DNA of 64,000 nt. Source: Pseudomonas entomophila (GTDB taxonomy: Bacteria; Pseudomonadota; Gammaproteobacteria; Pseudomonadales; Pseudomonadaceae). The position numbers were made by a program, and so were the translations under genes. The stretch covers positions 3,058,001 to 3,122,000 of the forward strand of contig NZ_CP070982.1 of the NCBI RefSeq assembly GCF_018417595.1, read 5' to 3'. A model generated the notes under the pieces. The model was not told the DNA's origin and searched no databases. It saw nothing but the letters and a program-made list of their open reading frames with translations. Below, one piece after another: positions 32,402-41,928 of the stretch (its first letter is position 1; every line of letters begins with the position of its first letter).

Positions 32402-33256
32402 TCACCCGCCGTTGACCGCCTTGAGCAAGGCCGCCGCCGCCAACTTGCCCAACGCGTTGCCGGCCAGCGGGCTGTCGCCGGTGAGCAGCTTGCGGTCCTG
32501 GTGGACGGCGCCGGAAATGCCCTGGTTGATGATCTCGACCCCCTGGGCTTGCAGGCGTTCGCCGAACTTCCAGGTCAGATGGCCGGGCATGTAGCCGATC
32601 TCGGGGGTCTTGGCATCCAGCTCATCGGGGAAGGCGCAAATCTTGTAGCCGTCATGGAGCCTGCCGCCGGCCAGCAGCGCTGCCGGGCCATGGCACAGGG
32701 TGATGACGAACTTGTCGTTGTCCGCCGCCCATTGCAGCACATGCCCGACCTCCTCGCTTTCCGGCAGGCCGATCAGGGCGCCGTGGCCACCGGGGATGAA
32801 CACCCCCAGGTAGTCGGAGCCCTCACCCAGGGCGCTTGCAAGCACATCCGCAAGCTTGCGCGGCTGCCTGAACGCCTGGCGGTAGCGGTCGAACAGGCCC
32901 AGCACCTCGGTGTCTTCGCCGGGCATGGCCCAGTACTCGAACTTGACCGGGTTGCCCGACAGGGTCGCCACATCGAAGGCGAAGCCGGCCTTGTCCAGGT
33001 GGTACATGGGCAGCAGGGTTTCCACCGGGTGGTTGCCGGTGGAGAACAGCGTGCCGTTGTCGGTGAGCAGGTAGCGCTCGTCGGCGCCGATCAGCAGGAT
33101 TTTCCAGCGGCCGCCCTTGTAAGCATCGGGATAGTCGGCGCCGCTGAGGTCGGACTTGCTGGAGGTGAACTGGCTGAGGGAATACGGCGAGGGAAAGAAG
33201 GCATTGTCCTCGGCCGGGTCGGGGGTGGTGCGTTTGTCGTCGTTGGCGTTGGCCAT
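32402..33256 (-). CDS. hchA: HchA/Hsp31-like glyoxalase III and chaperone
   Basis: 284 residues, the full length of HchA. DJ-1/PfpI fold with nucleophile elbow [11 protein letters not shown] (Cys-His), a Glu in [11 protein letters not shown], and the HchA-specific opening [22 protein letters not shown]. It converts methylglyoxal to D-lactate without cofactor and acts as a stress chaperone or deglycase. Its end overlaps the luxR start. A REP pair lies about 100 bases upstream of the start. Confidence 0.92.
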   Translation of the reverse strand: MANANDDKRTTPDPAEDNAFFPSPYSLSQFTSSKSDLSGADYPDAYKGGRWKILLIGADERYLLTDNGTLFSTGNHPVETLLPMYHLDKAGFAFDVATLSGNPVKFEYWAMPGEDTEVLGLFDRYRQAFRQPRKLADVLASALGEGSDYLGVFIPGGHGALIGLPESEEVGHVLQWAADNDKFVITLCHGPAALLAGGRLHDGYKICAFPDELDAKTPEIGYMPGHLTWKFGERLQAQGVEIINQGISGAVHQDRKLLTGDSPLAGNALGKLAAAALLKAVNGG

Positions 33257-33356
33257 GGTTGTGCTCCTGTGCCTGGGTGGTTGACCGAATCCATGCTAGG
33301 AGGCCACCGGATGAGCGGCAATGAGGGTTTTCCCTCAATGGTGGGTCGCGCTGTCC

Positions 33357-33443
33357 CTGTAGGAGCGGCTTTAGCCGCGATCACCCGCGAAGCGGGTGCC
33401 AGGCACAGCGTCGCCTGCATCGCGGCTAAAGCCGCTCCTACAG
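33357..33443. repeat. REP pair (BIME)
   Basis: Facing copies of CTGTAGGAGCGGCTTTAGCCGCGAT between hchA and the mocA-like gene, just after the mocA stop. Confidence 0.9.
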
Positions 33444-33451
33444 AAGTCCCT

Positions 33452-34027
33452 TTACAACGATCGTGCAGTTAGGGCGGCAGGCGTATCGACGTCGCGCAAT
33501 ACCCCAGTATCGTCCACCTCGACCACCCGCAGTTGCTGCCGATGCCGTTGCAGCATCGAACGTGCGCCCTCGTCACCGGCCAACCGGGTCAGCTCAGGCC
33601 AGTAAGTGCGCCCGAACAGCACAGGATGCCCGTTCTGCTCTCGATGACGTGGCACCACAATGGCCGTTGGACTGACCGCCTCGATCAGGCGACAGAAGGT
33701 CCGCGCCTGAATCCAGGGCATGTCGCCCAGCACGATGGCCACGGCTTCGGCGGCGCAATCGTCGAGCGATGCTACGCCGGCCGCCAAGCTATGCCCCATG
33801 CCGCGTCCCGCCTCAGGGCTGACCACGATGCGACAACCCGTCGGCAGCCCCAAGTCCTCGGCCTGCTCGCCAGCCCGCAGCACCACGCGCACCTCATCGA
33901 ACACCGCCAACGCGCGTTCGACACTGTGCTGCAACAGGCTACGGCCATCGGCCAGCAACGCACGACGCTTGTCGCCACCGAAGCGCGACCCCTGCCCCGC
34001 CGCCAATACCAGCGCGACGACGCTCAC
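33452..34027 (-). CDS. mocA: MobA-like molybdenum cofactor cytidylyltransferase (MocA family)
   Basis: 191 residues. N-terminal nucleotide-binding signature VALVLAAGQGSRFGGDKR, the metal-binding region VAIVLGDMPWI, and GHPVLFGR near the C-terminus are all typical of MocA/NTP_transf_3 proteins. It converts molybdopterin-Mo to the cytosine dinucleotide form used by hydroxylases of the xanthine dehydrogenase family. Its start overlaps the stop of the XdhC-like gene, and the operon encodes such a hydroxylase. A diverged copy of its 3' end lies in the accessory island. Confidence 0.85.
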   Translation of the reverse strand: MSVVALVLAAGQGSRFGGDKRRALLADGRSLLQHSVERALAVFDEVRVVLRAGEQAEDLGLPTGCRIVVSPEAGRGMGHSLAAGVASLDDCAAEAVAIVLGDMPWIQARTFCRLIEAVSPTAIVVPRHREQNGHPVLFGRTYWPELTRLAGDEGARSMLQRHRQQLRVVEVDDTGVLRDVDTPAALTARSL

Positions 34028-34995
34028 AACGCCTCGCGGGCAACGCCGCTGCGGGTACGCAGGATATCGGCCAGCACCGCCAAGGCGATCTCCGCCGGGG
34101 TCTTGCTGCCCAGGTTGAGGCCAATGGGCGCGTGGATGCGCGCCATCTGCGCGTCGCTCAGCCCGCCGATACGGCGCAGGCGTTCACGGCGCTTCTCGGA
34201 GGTCGCGCGCGAGCCCATCACGCCTATATAGAAAGCTTCGGTCTGTACGGCTTCGAGCATGGCCAGGTCATCGATCTTCGGGTCGTGGGTGAGCGCCACC
34301 ACTGCGGTGTCGCGATGGCAGCCGCCATTGGCGATGAACACCGACGGTAGCTCGCGACGGAGTTCTATCCCGTCGAGCACCACGTTGTCCATCACCTCGT
34401 CCCGTGGATCGCACAGTACCACCTCGAACCCCAGGCCCTTGCCGAACTCGGCGCAGAAGTGCGCGACGCTGGAGTAACCTGCCAGCAGCAACCGTTGGGC
34501 GGCACCGACACGAAGGCGTACATGGCCTTCGCCCAGCTCCACTCGCGGCCCCTGGCTGTGGTCGTCACATACATGACGTTCGCCTGTAAGCAGGTCGACC
34601 TCGCGCAGCAGGCGACGGCGCCCGAGCAGCGCCGCCTGCAGCTCGCCGAGGTGGGCCTGGGTGGCGCAGTCGCCGGGCAGGTTCTCCACCAGCACGTCGA
34701 GGATGCCGCCACAGGGCAAGCGGATGTTCGAGCGGCTGTCGCTGCCATCGCCATAGCGCACCACCGCCACCGCCTCGACGAACTCACCAGCGGCGACGCG
34801 TTCGAGGAAGTCCTCCTCGACGCAGCCACCGGACAGCGAACCGACCCAGTGCCCATGATCGTTGACCGCCAACAGCGAGCCCGGCGCACGTGGCGCCGAG
34901 CCGTAGGTACAAAGCACCGTGCACAACCAGACGCGCAAGCCATCACGCGACCACTGCGCCGCCTGTTGCACCACCTGCAGGTCGAGATGCTGCAC
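34024..34995 (-). CDS. XdhC/CoxI-family molybdenum enzyme maturation factor
   Basis: 323 residues. The XdhC/CoxI domain is at the N-terminus (TYGSAPRAPGSLLAVNDHGHWVGSLSGGCVEEDFLERV), and an XdhC Rossmann domain at the C-terminus (YIGVMGSRATSEKRRERL ... IHAPIGLNLGSKTPAEIALAVLADIL). XdhC proteins bind molybdenum cofactor and insert its sulfurated form into the target hydroxylase. The gene follows the cytochrome c gene closely and overlaps mocA, completing a maturation module. Confidence 0.9.
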   Translation of the reverse strand: MQHLDLQVVQQAAQWSRDGLRVWLCTVLCTYGSAPRAPGSLLAVNDHGHWVGSLSGGCVEEDFLERVAAGEFVEAVAVVRYGDGSDSRSNIRLPCGGILDVLVENLPGDCATQAHLGELQAALLGRRRLLREVDLLTGERHVCDDHSQGPRVELGEGHVRLRVGAAQRLLLAGYSSVAHFCAEFGKGLGFEVVLCDPRDEVMDNVVLDGIELRRELPSVFIANGGCHRDTAVVALTHDPKIDDLAMLEAVQTEAFYIGVMGSRATSEKRRERLRRIGGLSDAQMARIHAPIGLNLGSKTPAEIALAVLADILRTRSGVAREAL

Positions 34996-34998
34996 GGG

Positions 34999-36210
34999 TC
35001 AGTCCGCCTTCAGCTGGGCCAGCTGCTGAGTGGTCAGGTCGCCCGGCAGGCCGCCCCAGGCTTCGCGCAGGTAATTGACCATGTCGGTCAACTGCTGGTC
35101 GTCGAGCTTGTCGGCGAAGCCCGGCATCGGCTGCATGCGCTCGAAGCCGGTGAACTGCTGCTCGCGGATACCGTCGACGATGGCCTTGACCAGGTTGCGC
35201 GAATCGGCCTGGCGCAGGATGGTGTTGCCCTGCATGGCCACGGCGATGTGCGGCTTGCCCTCGCCTTCGCCGCCATGGCAGCCGGCGCAGACGTTGAGGT
35301 ACTGCTGGCGGCCTCGCTTGGCGCTTTCACCCATCGTCTCATGCGCGACGGCTTGCACCACCTTGGCCGCCGGCGGCTGATCACCCAGCAGGTAGGTGGC
35401 CATGGCCGACAGGTCGCTGTCCTCCAGGTGCTGGGTGCTGTGGTGCACCACCGGGTACATCTCGTTGAACATGCTGCCCTGGGCGCTCATGCCATGCTTG
35501 AGGAAGGTGGCCAGGTCGGCGTGGTTCCAGCCGCGATCAGCCAGGTCCTGGGCCAGCAAGCTGGGCGCCAGGTAGCCCTGCAGCAGGCCACCGGTCAGGC
35601 GCTTGTCCTGTTGCAATGCACCGATGGGGTTACGCGGGGTGTGGCACTCGCCGCAATGGCCGAGCACCTCGACCATGTACTGGCCGCGCTTCCACGCCTC
35701 GCTGTTGCCCTTGCCTTCCTCCAACTGCACGCTCTTGCCGTACAGCATGTTCCAGCCCATCAGGCCCAGGCGCACGTTGAACGGGAAGCTCAGGTTGGTC
35801 TCCGGCGCCGGGCGGTTGATCGGCGCCACGGTCTTGAGGTAGGCGTGGATGGCATCGGCGTCCTCGCGCGGGATCAGGTGGTACGAGGTGTAGGGCATGG
35901 CCGGGTACAGGTTGGCGCCGTCCTTGCGCTTGCCTGCGGTGAGGGCGGCGAAGAACTCGTCGTCGCTGTAGTTGCCGATGCCGTACTGTTTGTCCGGGGT
36001 GATGTTGGTGCCGTAGATGGTGCCGAACGGCGAATGGATCGGCAGGCCGCCGGCATAGGGCGCGCCAGCTTCGGCGGTGTGGCAGGCCATGCAGTCGGCG
36101 GCGCGGGCGAGGTACTCGCCGCGCTTGACCTGCGCCTGGTCATCGGCCTGGGCGCTGAGCGCCAATACCGCGCCGATGGCCATCGCCAGGCCACTCAGAA
36201 CTTGCTTCAT
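34999..36210 (-). CDS. tri-haem membrane-bound cytochrome c subunit of a dehydrogenase
   Basis: About 403 residues from ATG 36210 with GGAGG upstream. Signal peptide (VLSGLAMAIGAVLALSAQA), then three cytochrome c domains with CMACH (about residue 40), CGECH (about 188) and CAGCH (about 330). This layout is that of the cytochrome subunit of membrane-linked aldehyde/alcohol and Mo-hydroxylase dehydrogenases. It would pass electrons from the 2Fe-2S subunit, encoded immediately upstream (2 bases), to the respiratory chain. Confidence 0.9.
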   Translation of the reverse strand: MKQVLSGLAMAIGAVLALSAQADDQAQVKRGEYLARAADCMACHTAEAGAPYAGGLPIHSPFGTIYGTNITPDKQYGIGNYSDDEFFAALTAGKRKDGANLYPAMPYTSYHLIPREDADAIHAYLKTVAPINRPAPETNLSFPFNVRLGLMGWNMLYGKSVQLEEGKGNSEAWKRGQYMVEVLGHCGECHTPRNPIGALQQDKRLTGGLLQGYLAPSLLAQDLADRGWNHADLATFLKHGMSAQGSMFNEMYPVVHHSTQHLEDSDLSAMATYLLGDQPPAAKVVQAVAHETMGESAKRGRQQYLNVCAGCHGGEGEGKPHIAVAMQGNTILRQADSRNLVKAIVDGIREQQFTGFERMQPMPGFADKLDDQQLTDMVNYLREAWGGLPGDLTTQQLAQLKAD

Positions 36211-36212
36211 GC

Positions 36213-36752
36213 TCAACCCTCCTTGACCAGGCCGAGGTCGCCCAGCACTTCGCGGGTGGCCTCGTAGTAACGCACGTAGCCGGTGCAGCGGCACACGTGA
36301 TGGCCAAGGCTGGCCTCGATGGCGTCCTCCAGCTCGCTCTTTTTCAGCGGCTTGCGCTGGGCCTTTTCCACCAACACCGTGGCGGCGTTGACGAAGCCCG
36401 GTGCGCAATAGCTGCACTGGAAGGCAAAACGGTCGACGAACTTCTGCTGGATCGGGTTCAGCTCACCAAGGTTGCCGGCTTCGTCGAGCTTGGCGTGGCC
36501 TTCGATGGTACGGACCTTCTTGCCCTCGAAGTAATGCGCGCCGGTGATGCAGGTGCGCACTTCCTCGCTGGTGCCGTCGGGGTTGTCGACGATCACCACG
36601 CAGGCGTGGCAGATGCCCTGGCCGCAGCCCAGGCGCGAGCCTGTGAGGTTCTGGTATTCGTGCAGGTAGTCGATCATCGCCAGGTCATCGGGGACCACTT
36701 CGGTGACGACAGGTTGACCGTTGAGGGTCAGTTGCAGCTTGCGGTCAGCCAT
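36213..36752 (-). CDS. 2Fe-2S small subunit of a molybdenum hydroxylase (IorA/CoxS-like)
   Basis: About 179 residues from ATG 36752. N-terminal plant-type ferredoxin domain with Cys motif GCGQGICHACVVIVDN and a later Cys, then the second [2Fe-2S] helical domain with CSYCAPGFV and CRCTGY. The order is that of xanthine oxidase-type small subunits. The start overlaps the large subunit gene end. It shuttles electrons from the molybdenum centre to the cytochrome. Confidence 0.92.
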   Translation of the reverse strand: MADRKLQLTLNGQPVVTEVVPDDLAMIDYLHEYQNLTGSRLGCGQGICHACVVIVDNPDGTSEEVRTCITGAHYFEGKKVRTIEGHAKLDEAGNLGELNPIQQKFVDRFAFQCSYCAPGFVNAATVLVEKAQRKPLKKSELEDAIEASLGHHVCRCTGYVRYYEATREVLGDLGLVKEG

Positions 36753-39576
36753 TGAGGGCCTCCTTGACTCGGGCGGGGGTGATGGGCAGGTCGCGCACGC
36801 GCTTGCCGATGGCGTGGGCCACGGCATTGCCAATGGCGCCGACCACCGGGATCATCACCACTTCGGCGATGCCTTTGGACGGGTCGGTGGGTGACAGCGG
36901 CGGCAGGATCTCCGACGTCTGCTTCCACACCGCCACATGTTTGGCCATCGGCAGGCGGTAGCGGTTGAAGTTCCAGTCGCCCTCGCCCGGGCCGCCCTCG
37001 TACAGCGGCATTTCTTCCAGCAGCGCGTGGCCAATGCCCATGGCGATACCGCCTTCGAGCTGGCCCTTGACCAACTCCGGCACCAGCACCCGGCCGCACT
37101 CGACCCAGCTGTGGTGGTTGAGCACCGTCACTTCGCCGCTGCCCTTGTTCACCTTGACCTCGACGATGGTCGCCACCGGGCTGTAGTAGGTAACCATGGC
37201 GTTGTTCAGCTGGGTGGCCGGGTACTCGGCGTTCTGCCGGTCCAGCAGGTGGAAGCCGTTGCTGTTCATCTGCGCTTTCTTGGCGTTCACCGCGCCGTCG
37301 CCGTATTTGACCGCCAGGGCATCGAGCGGCAGGCGCTCGCGCACGCCGTCAATGACGAAGTCGGCCTCGGCCCAGCTCCAGCGGTTGAAACCGTGCACGC
37401 TGGCGCCAGTGACCAGGCCCATTTCGTGGGCCTTCTTGGCAAGCTCGGCGAACGGGATCGGCGCCAGGCCGTTGCCGGTCAGCACACCGTTGACCCACAC
37501 CGCGTTCTCGCGACGCACCACCAGCGGGTTGGCCTGGCCGCCATACGGACCTTGGCTCCAAATCGCCATGGCCGCCGGCCACAGGCCATGGTTGAACAGC
37601 ACGCGGGCCGCTTCGCGGGTGGCGTGGCTGAAGTAGAACGCCGAGTTGGTCGCCGATGACGGCGAGGCCAGCTTGCCGACCCAGCGCGGGTCGCGCAGCG
37701 CGGTGTCCTGCTCGGCCTGGCTGATCAGGTACGGGTTGCCGCTGGTGCTCAGTTGCAGCTCGGGCCACTCGGTCTGGGCGGTCTTCACTTCGTCGGCGAC
37801 GCGGCCGAGGAAGTCGCTGACCACCAGGGCCTGGGAGGTCGACATGCCAGTGCCCAGCTCGGTACCGATATGGCGCAGGGTGATGCGGCCATCAGCGGTG
37901 AACTCGACAGCCGCCATCGGTGCTTCAGAGCCGGTGCCGAAATCCTTCTGGGTGATGGCGAAGCCCACCCCATACCAGTTGTCATGGTCCTTGGCGTCCT
38001 CAGCTTGCTTGCGCGCCTGGCGGTTCTTCCACCACTCATGCTCGGCGGCCTTGTCGAGGATTTCGTGCAGGCGCAGGGCGCCGGCGGGCACCGCGCCCTG
38101 GGTGTTCTTCATGCCCGACTTGAGCGCGTTCTTGCGGCGCAGCTCGATGGCATCCACACCCAGTCGGTCGGCGATCTCGTCGACCATCATCTCGGTGGCG
38201 GCCATGCTCTGCAGGGTGCCATAGCCGCGCATGGAGCCGGCCTCGACGCCACGGGAGTGGTAGGCGGTCACCGACAGGTCGTTCTGCGGCATGTAGTAGA
38301 TCGACTGCGCCGCGGTCGCGCCCACGGCGGCCACCGACGGGCTGTAGTTGATGCGCCCGCCGCCGTCGACGGTCATGTCGGCGCGGAAGATCTTGAAGCT
38401 CATGTCCCGCTTGTCGACGGCCAGCTGGTAGCGAATGTCGAACGGATGGCGCTTGATGCCGCTCTGGAACTGCTCGTAGCGGTCGTTGGCCAGGCGGATC
38501 GGCACGCCGGCGCCGTACAGGGCAGCAACGGCGGCGTAGAACACGAAGATATTGTTGTCCTTGGAGCCGTAGCCGACGGTGTAGCCGGGGTGCATGTTCA
38601 GGTGCTTCAAGGCGAAGCGCGACGGCTTGATCATGTGCACGCATTCCTGCGCCACTTCGAACGGGCACTGGGTGGCCACGACGAAATGCAGGGTGCCGGT
38701 GGCCGGGTCGTACCAGCCGTTGCCGTTGTCCGGCTCAAGGGCCGCAGGCTCGATCGACGGGGTCTTGTAGCGCTCGTCGAACAGCAGCCAGTCTTCGGGC
38801 GGCTGCTTGAGCTGCTCGTCGATGCGCTGGGCGTAGAACATGCCCTGCTCGGTGAGGGTGCCGTGCTGCTTGGGCTCGGCGGTCCATACCGGTTTACGGG
38901 CGAGGATGGTGGGGAACAGCATGGTGTTCTTCAGGCTCGAGTACTCGTCCTCGTCGAACGGTGTCTTGCCGCCCACGCGCACGAAACGGAAGCTGCCGTA
39001 GGGGTCGCGCTGGTACAGCGGGGCCTGGGCGCCGTAGCGGATCGCCTTGTCGTTGAACTGCAGCTTGAGCTTGGCTTTGCGGAAGCGTTCGAAGTCGTTC
39101 CAGATCAGGATCGCCACCGGATGGCCGATGAACATCGGCACCTGGCCTGGTGGCAGCAGCGGGTCTGGCGAATGAGCTTCGGGCCAGGCGATGCCGTCTT
39201 TCTTCAGGTCGTCGGCGGTGACGATGCGGTCGGGCTGCAGGTCGGCGCCGAGCAGCGACAGGTCGTAGCCTGCGTAGATGCGGTCGGCCTTGGTGGCCTT
39301 GAGCAGCATGGCGTGGCCTTGCTGCTGCGGCCAGCCGGGCATGTCCTTGGCGCGGATGTCGCGGGCGAAGACTTTGTTGCCGCAGACCTTGGACAGCGCG
39401 TCGTTACGGAAGCGTGCCTTGCCGTCGTGGTTCATCCACTTTTGCGGCGAGGTGGTGACCTTGTTTTCCATCAGGGCGGCGAAGGCCTGGCTGCCCAGCG
39501 GGGCCAGGGTCACGCCGACACCGGCGATCAGCCCGCCTTGCAGGAACGAGCGCCGGGAAATATCACGGTTGGACAT
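36745..39576 (-). CDS. molybdopterin-binding large subunit of an aldehyde/isoquinoline-type oxidoreductase
   Basis: About 943 residues from ATG 39576. A twin-arginine signal (SRRSFLQGGLIAGVGVTLAPLG) indicates export of the folded cofactor-containing enzyme through Tat. The Mo-hydroxylase body follows (HGKARFRNDALSKVCGNKVFARDI-like opening, VVATQCPFEVAQECV, SRGVEAGSMRGYGTLQSM, a C-terminal ELVKGQLEGGIAMGIGHALLEE with the expected catalytic Glu region). With the 2Fe-2S and tri-haem subunits it forms a periplasmic IorAB-like dehydrogenase. The substrate, probably an aldehyde or N-heterocycle, cannot be fixed from sequence. Confidence 0.9.
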   Translation of the reverse strand: MSNRDISRRSFLQGGLIAGVGVTLAPLGSQAFAALMENKVTTSPQKWMNHDGKARFRNDALSKVCGNKVFARDIRAKDMPGWPQQQGHAMLLKATKADRIYAGYDLSLLGADLQPDRIVTADDLKKDGIAWPEAHSPDPLLPPGQVPMFIGHPVAILIWNDFERFRKAKLKLQFNDKAIRYGAQAPLYQRDPYGSFRFVRVGGKTPFDEDEYSSLKNTMLFPTILARKPVWTAEPKQHGTLTEQGMFYAQRIDEQLKQPPEDWLLFDERYKTPSIEPAALEPDNGNGWYDPATGTLHFVVATQCPFEVAQECVHMIKPSRFALKHLNMHPGYTVGYGSKDNNIFVFYAAVAALYGAGVPIRLANDRYEQFQSGIKRHPFDIRYQLAVDKRDMSFKIFRADMTVDGGGRINYSPSVAAVGATAAQSIYYMPQNDLSVTAYHSRGVEAGSMRGYGTLQSMAATEMMVDEIADRLGVDAIELRRKNALKSGMKNTQGAVPAGALRLHEILDKAAEHEWWKNRQARKQAEDAKDHDNWYGVGFAITQKDFGTGSEAPMAAVEFTADGRITLRHIGTELGTGMSTSQALVVSDFLGRVADEVKTAQTEWPELQLSTSGNPYLISQAEQDTALRDPRWVGKLASPSSATNSAFYFSHATREAARVLFNHGLWPAAMAIWSQGPYGGQANPLVVRRENAVWVNGVLTGNGLAPIPFAELAKKAHEMGLVTGASVHGFNRWSWAEADFVIDGVRERLPLDALAVKYGDGAVNAKKAQMNSNGFHLLDRQNAEYPATQLNNAMVTYYSPVATIVEVKVNKGSGEVTVLNHHSWVECGRVLVPELVKGQLEGGIAMGIGHALLEEMPLYEGGPGEGDWNFNRYRLPMAKHVAVWKQTSEILPPLSPTDPSKGIAEVVMIPVVGAIGNAVAHAIGKRVRDLPITPARVKEALNG

Positions 39577-39806
39577 GGTTGATCCTCTGGGCGGTCGGGC
39601 GCCGCCCATGCTTTGTTCTGGTGCTGTGAGACACGGAGGGCGCGCAATTTCACAAAAACTGACCTTTAAGTCAAGATGCATGACTTGTTGCATGTGATTT
39701 AGTCAAGCAGACAACTTGTCGCGGGCTGGGGGGATTTGCCGGTGGCTTCGGCTTCGGCTTTCAGAGTTTGGGTTTCGGCTTTTGTAAGCATATCCATTGG
39801 CGATGG

Positions 39807-40546
39807 AGACGCTGATTCACCTTTCCGCCCTTACGGCGGCCTACTTTTTTCCTGGAAAATGTAGGCAAAACCGCTCGCTCCATCATCCGTCCCGCTCACA
39901 GCGGGATCCCCTCATGCCTTTGTTGCTCCCGTGGGTACCGCGCTGAACGCCCCATCCTGGGGCGCAGCGCTCGACGGCCATCCATGGCCGTCGCCCCACT
40001 ACGCAAGAACTCCGCTCGGCCTCCTGAAGTCGCAATGGGCGGCGCCTGAACTACCGCGCATAAAGATCAAAAGCCGGGCGAGGCGCTGCGCGCTCGCAGA
40101 AGCAAAGAGCAAAGAGCAAAGAGCAAAGAGCAAAGAGCAAAGAGCAAAGAGCAAAGAGCAGAAATTTTGATAGCTATGCAGATCTTTCATTGGTGGATTG
40201 TTTGTGCCATTGGTTCGCCGGCAAAGCCGGCGAATGCGTATTACAGGCCAAGATTAAGCAACTAGCGATAGCTGCGCCTGCTCAGGCGCCGCCCGTAACT
40301 TCGCGACTTCAGGAGGCTGAGCGCAGGCGTCTGGAGGGCCAGGTGCGCAGCACCCTTCGGCGTTAGCCGAAGGCGCGAGATGTAGACTTGCGCAGCAAGT
40401 CGTAGGCCGCGCGGGCCCGGAAGGCGCCGGAGCGAAGGGACCCGGAGCGTAGCGTAGGGCCGTATGATGGAGCGAGCGGTTTTTGGTTACTTTTGGCCAA
40501 GACCAAAAGTAACCCGCCGTAAGGGCGGAAAGGTGAATCAGCGTCT
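39807..40546. repeat. 740-bp nested inverted-repeat element
   Basis: Perfect 33-base outer arms (39807-39839 and 40514-40546, core CACCTTTCCGCCCTTACGGCGG) enclose a second pair (AAAACCGCTCGCTCCATCAT at 39867 and its complement at 40464) and a third pair near 40009-40048/40285-40324. No credible gene is inside, and a 7-bp tandem repeat lies in the centre. The gap 39577-40653 otherwise holds only G/T-rich low-complexity sequence and a short REP pair. Confidence 0.8.
40104..40159. repeat. tandem repeat (AAAGAGC)x8
   Basis: Eight perfect copies of a 7-bp unit in the loop of the nested inverted-repeat element. Variable copy number between strains is likely. Confidence 0.95.
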
Positions 40547-40610
40547 ACATGGCAAACGGATATGCCAACAAACTGAAGAACCAACAACAACAACAATCAT
40601 GAAGCCCATA

Positions 40611-40662
40611 CATAGGAGCGGGCTTTGCCGGGCATCGCCAGCAAGGCTGGCTCCTACGGGCG
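40611..40662. repeat. short REP-like pair after glycerate kinase
   Basis: ATAGGAGCGGGCTTTGCCGG and GGCTGGCTCCTACGG face each other across the end of the glycerate kinase gene. Confidence 0.6.
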
Positions 40663-41790
40663 GGCCACCTGCCACAACCGCGCCACATCCCCTGCCCGCG
40701 CCTTGAGCAGCGCCCCGGCCTCGGCGCACGCCTGCTCCAGGGTCATCGGCCCACTGGCCAGGGCGAACGCGGCATCGATGCCATGGGCATACAGCTGCTC
40801 GTAACCTGCACCGAGGGTCCCGGCCAGCACGACTACCGGTACACCATGCTGCTTGGCCACCCGCGCCACGCCCAGCGGTGTCTTGCCGCGCAACGTCTGC
40901 GCATCGAAACGGCCCTCGCCGGTGATCACCAGGTCGGCGCCCTGCACCAGGGCATCCAGCCCGGCCAGCTCGGCGACGACCTCCACGCCAGGGCGAAAGC
41001 GCGCGCCCATGAAGGCCTTGGCCGCAAACCCCATGCCGCCGGCCGCGCCGCTGCCCGGCTCTTCACGTACATCCTTGCCCAGCAAGCGGGCGCAGTGATC
41101 GGCAAAATGCGCCAGGGCTTGGTCCAGCGCCTGCACCTGCTCAGGGCTGGCGCCCTTCTGCGGGCCGAAGATCGCCGAGGCGCCATTGGGGCCGCACAGC
41201 GGGTTATCGACATCCGCGGCAACCTCCACCTGCACTTCGGCCAAGCGCGGATCGAGATCGTTGGCGTCTATCCGCGCCAACTGCGCCAGGGCCAGGCCGC
41301 CCTCGGCCAATGGCTGGCCGTCGGCATCCAACAGACGCAGACCCAGCGCACGCAACATGCCGCTACCACCGTCGTTGGTGGCGCTGCCACCGATGGCCAG
41401 GACGATCCGCCGTGCGCCAGCGGCCAAGGCCGCAGCGATCAGCTCACCGGTGCCCCAGGTGCTGCTGCGGCAGGCATCGCGTTGGGCGCTGGGCAGCAAC
41501 TGGATACCGCTGGCCTGGGCCATTTCGATCACCGCCGTGCGACTGTCGGGCAGCCAGCCCCAACCGGCCTCGACGCGCTCACCCAACGGGCCACGCACCT
41601 GAAGGTGACGCAGCTCGCCATGGCTGGCGGTGACAATCGCCGCCATGGTGCCTTCGCCACCGTCTGCCATGGGGCATTCGAGCAGCTCGGCCTCGGGCCA
41701 GACCTCGGCCAGGCCGCAGGCAATGGCTTGGGCGACACCGGTGGCGTCGAGGCTGTCCTTGAACGAGTCGGGGGCGATGACGATCTTCAT
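40654..41790 (-). CDS. garK: glycerate kinase (GarK/GlxK type)
   Basis: About 378 residues from ATG 41790. Family motifs MKIVIAPDSFKDSLDATGVA at the start, ECPMADGGEGTMA, VLAIGGSATNDGGSGMLRALG and DLVITGEGRFDAQTLRGKTP are intact. It phosphorylates D-glycerate to 2-phosphoglycerate in glucarate/galactarate and glyoxylate metabolism. A CdaR-type regulator lies 3 kb upstream on the same strand; in E. coli CdaR controls garK, so a regulatory link is plausible although a cytochrome gene lies between them. Confidence 0.92.
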   Translation of the reverse strand: MKIVIAPDSFKDSLDATGVAQAIACGLAEVWPEAELLECPMADGGEGTMAAIVTASHGELRHLQVRGPLGERVEAGWGWLPDSRTAVIEMAQASGIQLLPSAQRDACRSSTWGTGELIAAALAAGARRIVLAIGGSATNDGGSGMLRALGLRLLDADGQPLAEGGLALAQLARIDANDLDPRLAEVQVEVAADVDNPLCGPNGASAIFGPQKGASPEQVQALDQALAHFADHCARLLGKDVREEPGSGAAGGMGFAAKAFMGARFRPGVEVVAELAGLDALVQGADLVITGEGRFDAQTLRGKTPLGVARVAKQHGVPVVVLAGTLGAGYEQLYAHGIDAAFALASGPMTLEQACAEAGALLKARAGDVARLWQVARP

Positions 41791-41928
41791 GGGATTCTCC
41801 TGTCCTGATGGCCGCATGCTGACAGGTACGACTTACCTGCGCTTTGGTCGGATGCACAAAACAGGAAGTGGCGTGTTTGGGCGTTTCCAACACACCGGGG
41901 CCGAGCAGTCCGCCCGGCCCCGCGCGCC

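Noticed and set aside
40104..40159. Possible CRISPR-like array
   Set aside because: Unit is 7 bases without spacers, no cas genes are nearby, so it is a simple tandem repeat.
39931..40170. Small Lys-rich ORF ending in KEQRAKSKEQ repeats
   Set aside because: The repeats are only a translation of the (AAAGAGC)8 tandem DNA repeat within a non-coding inverted-repeat element.
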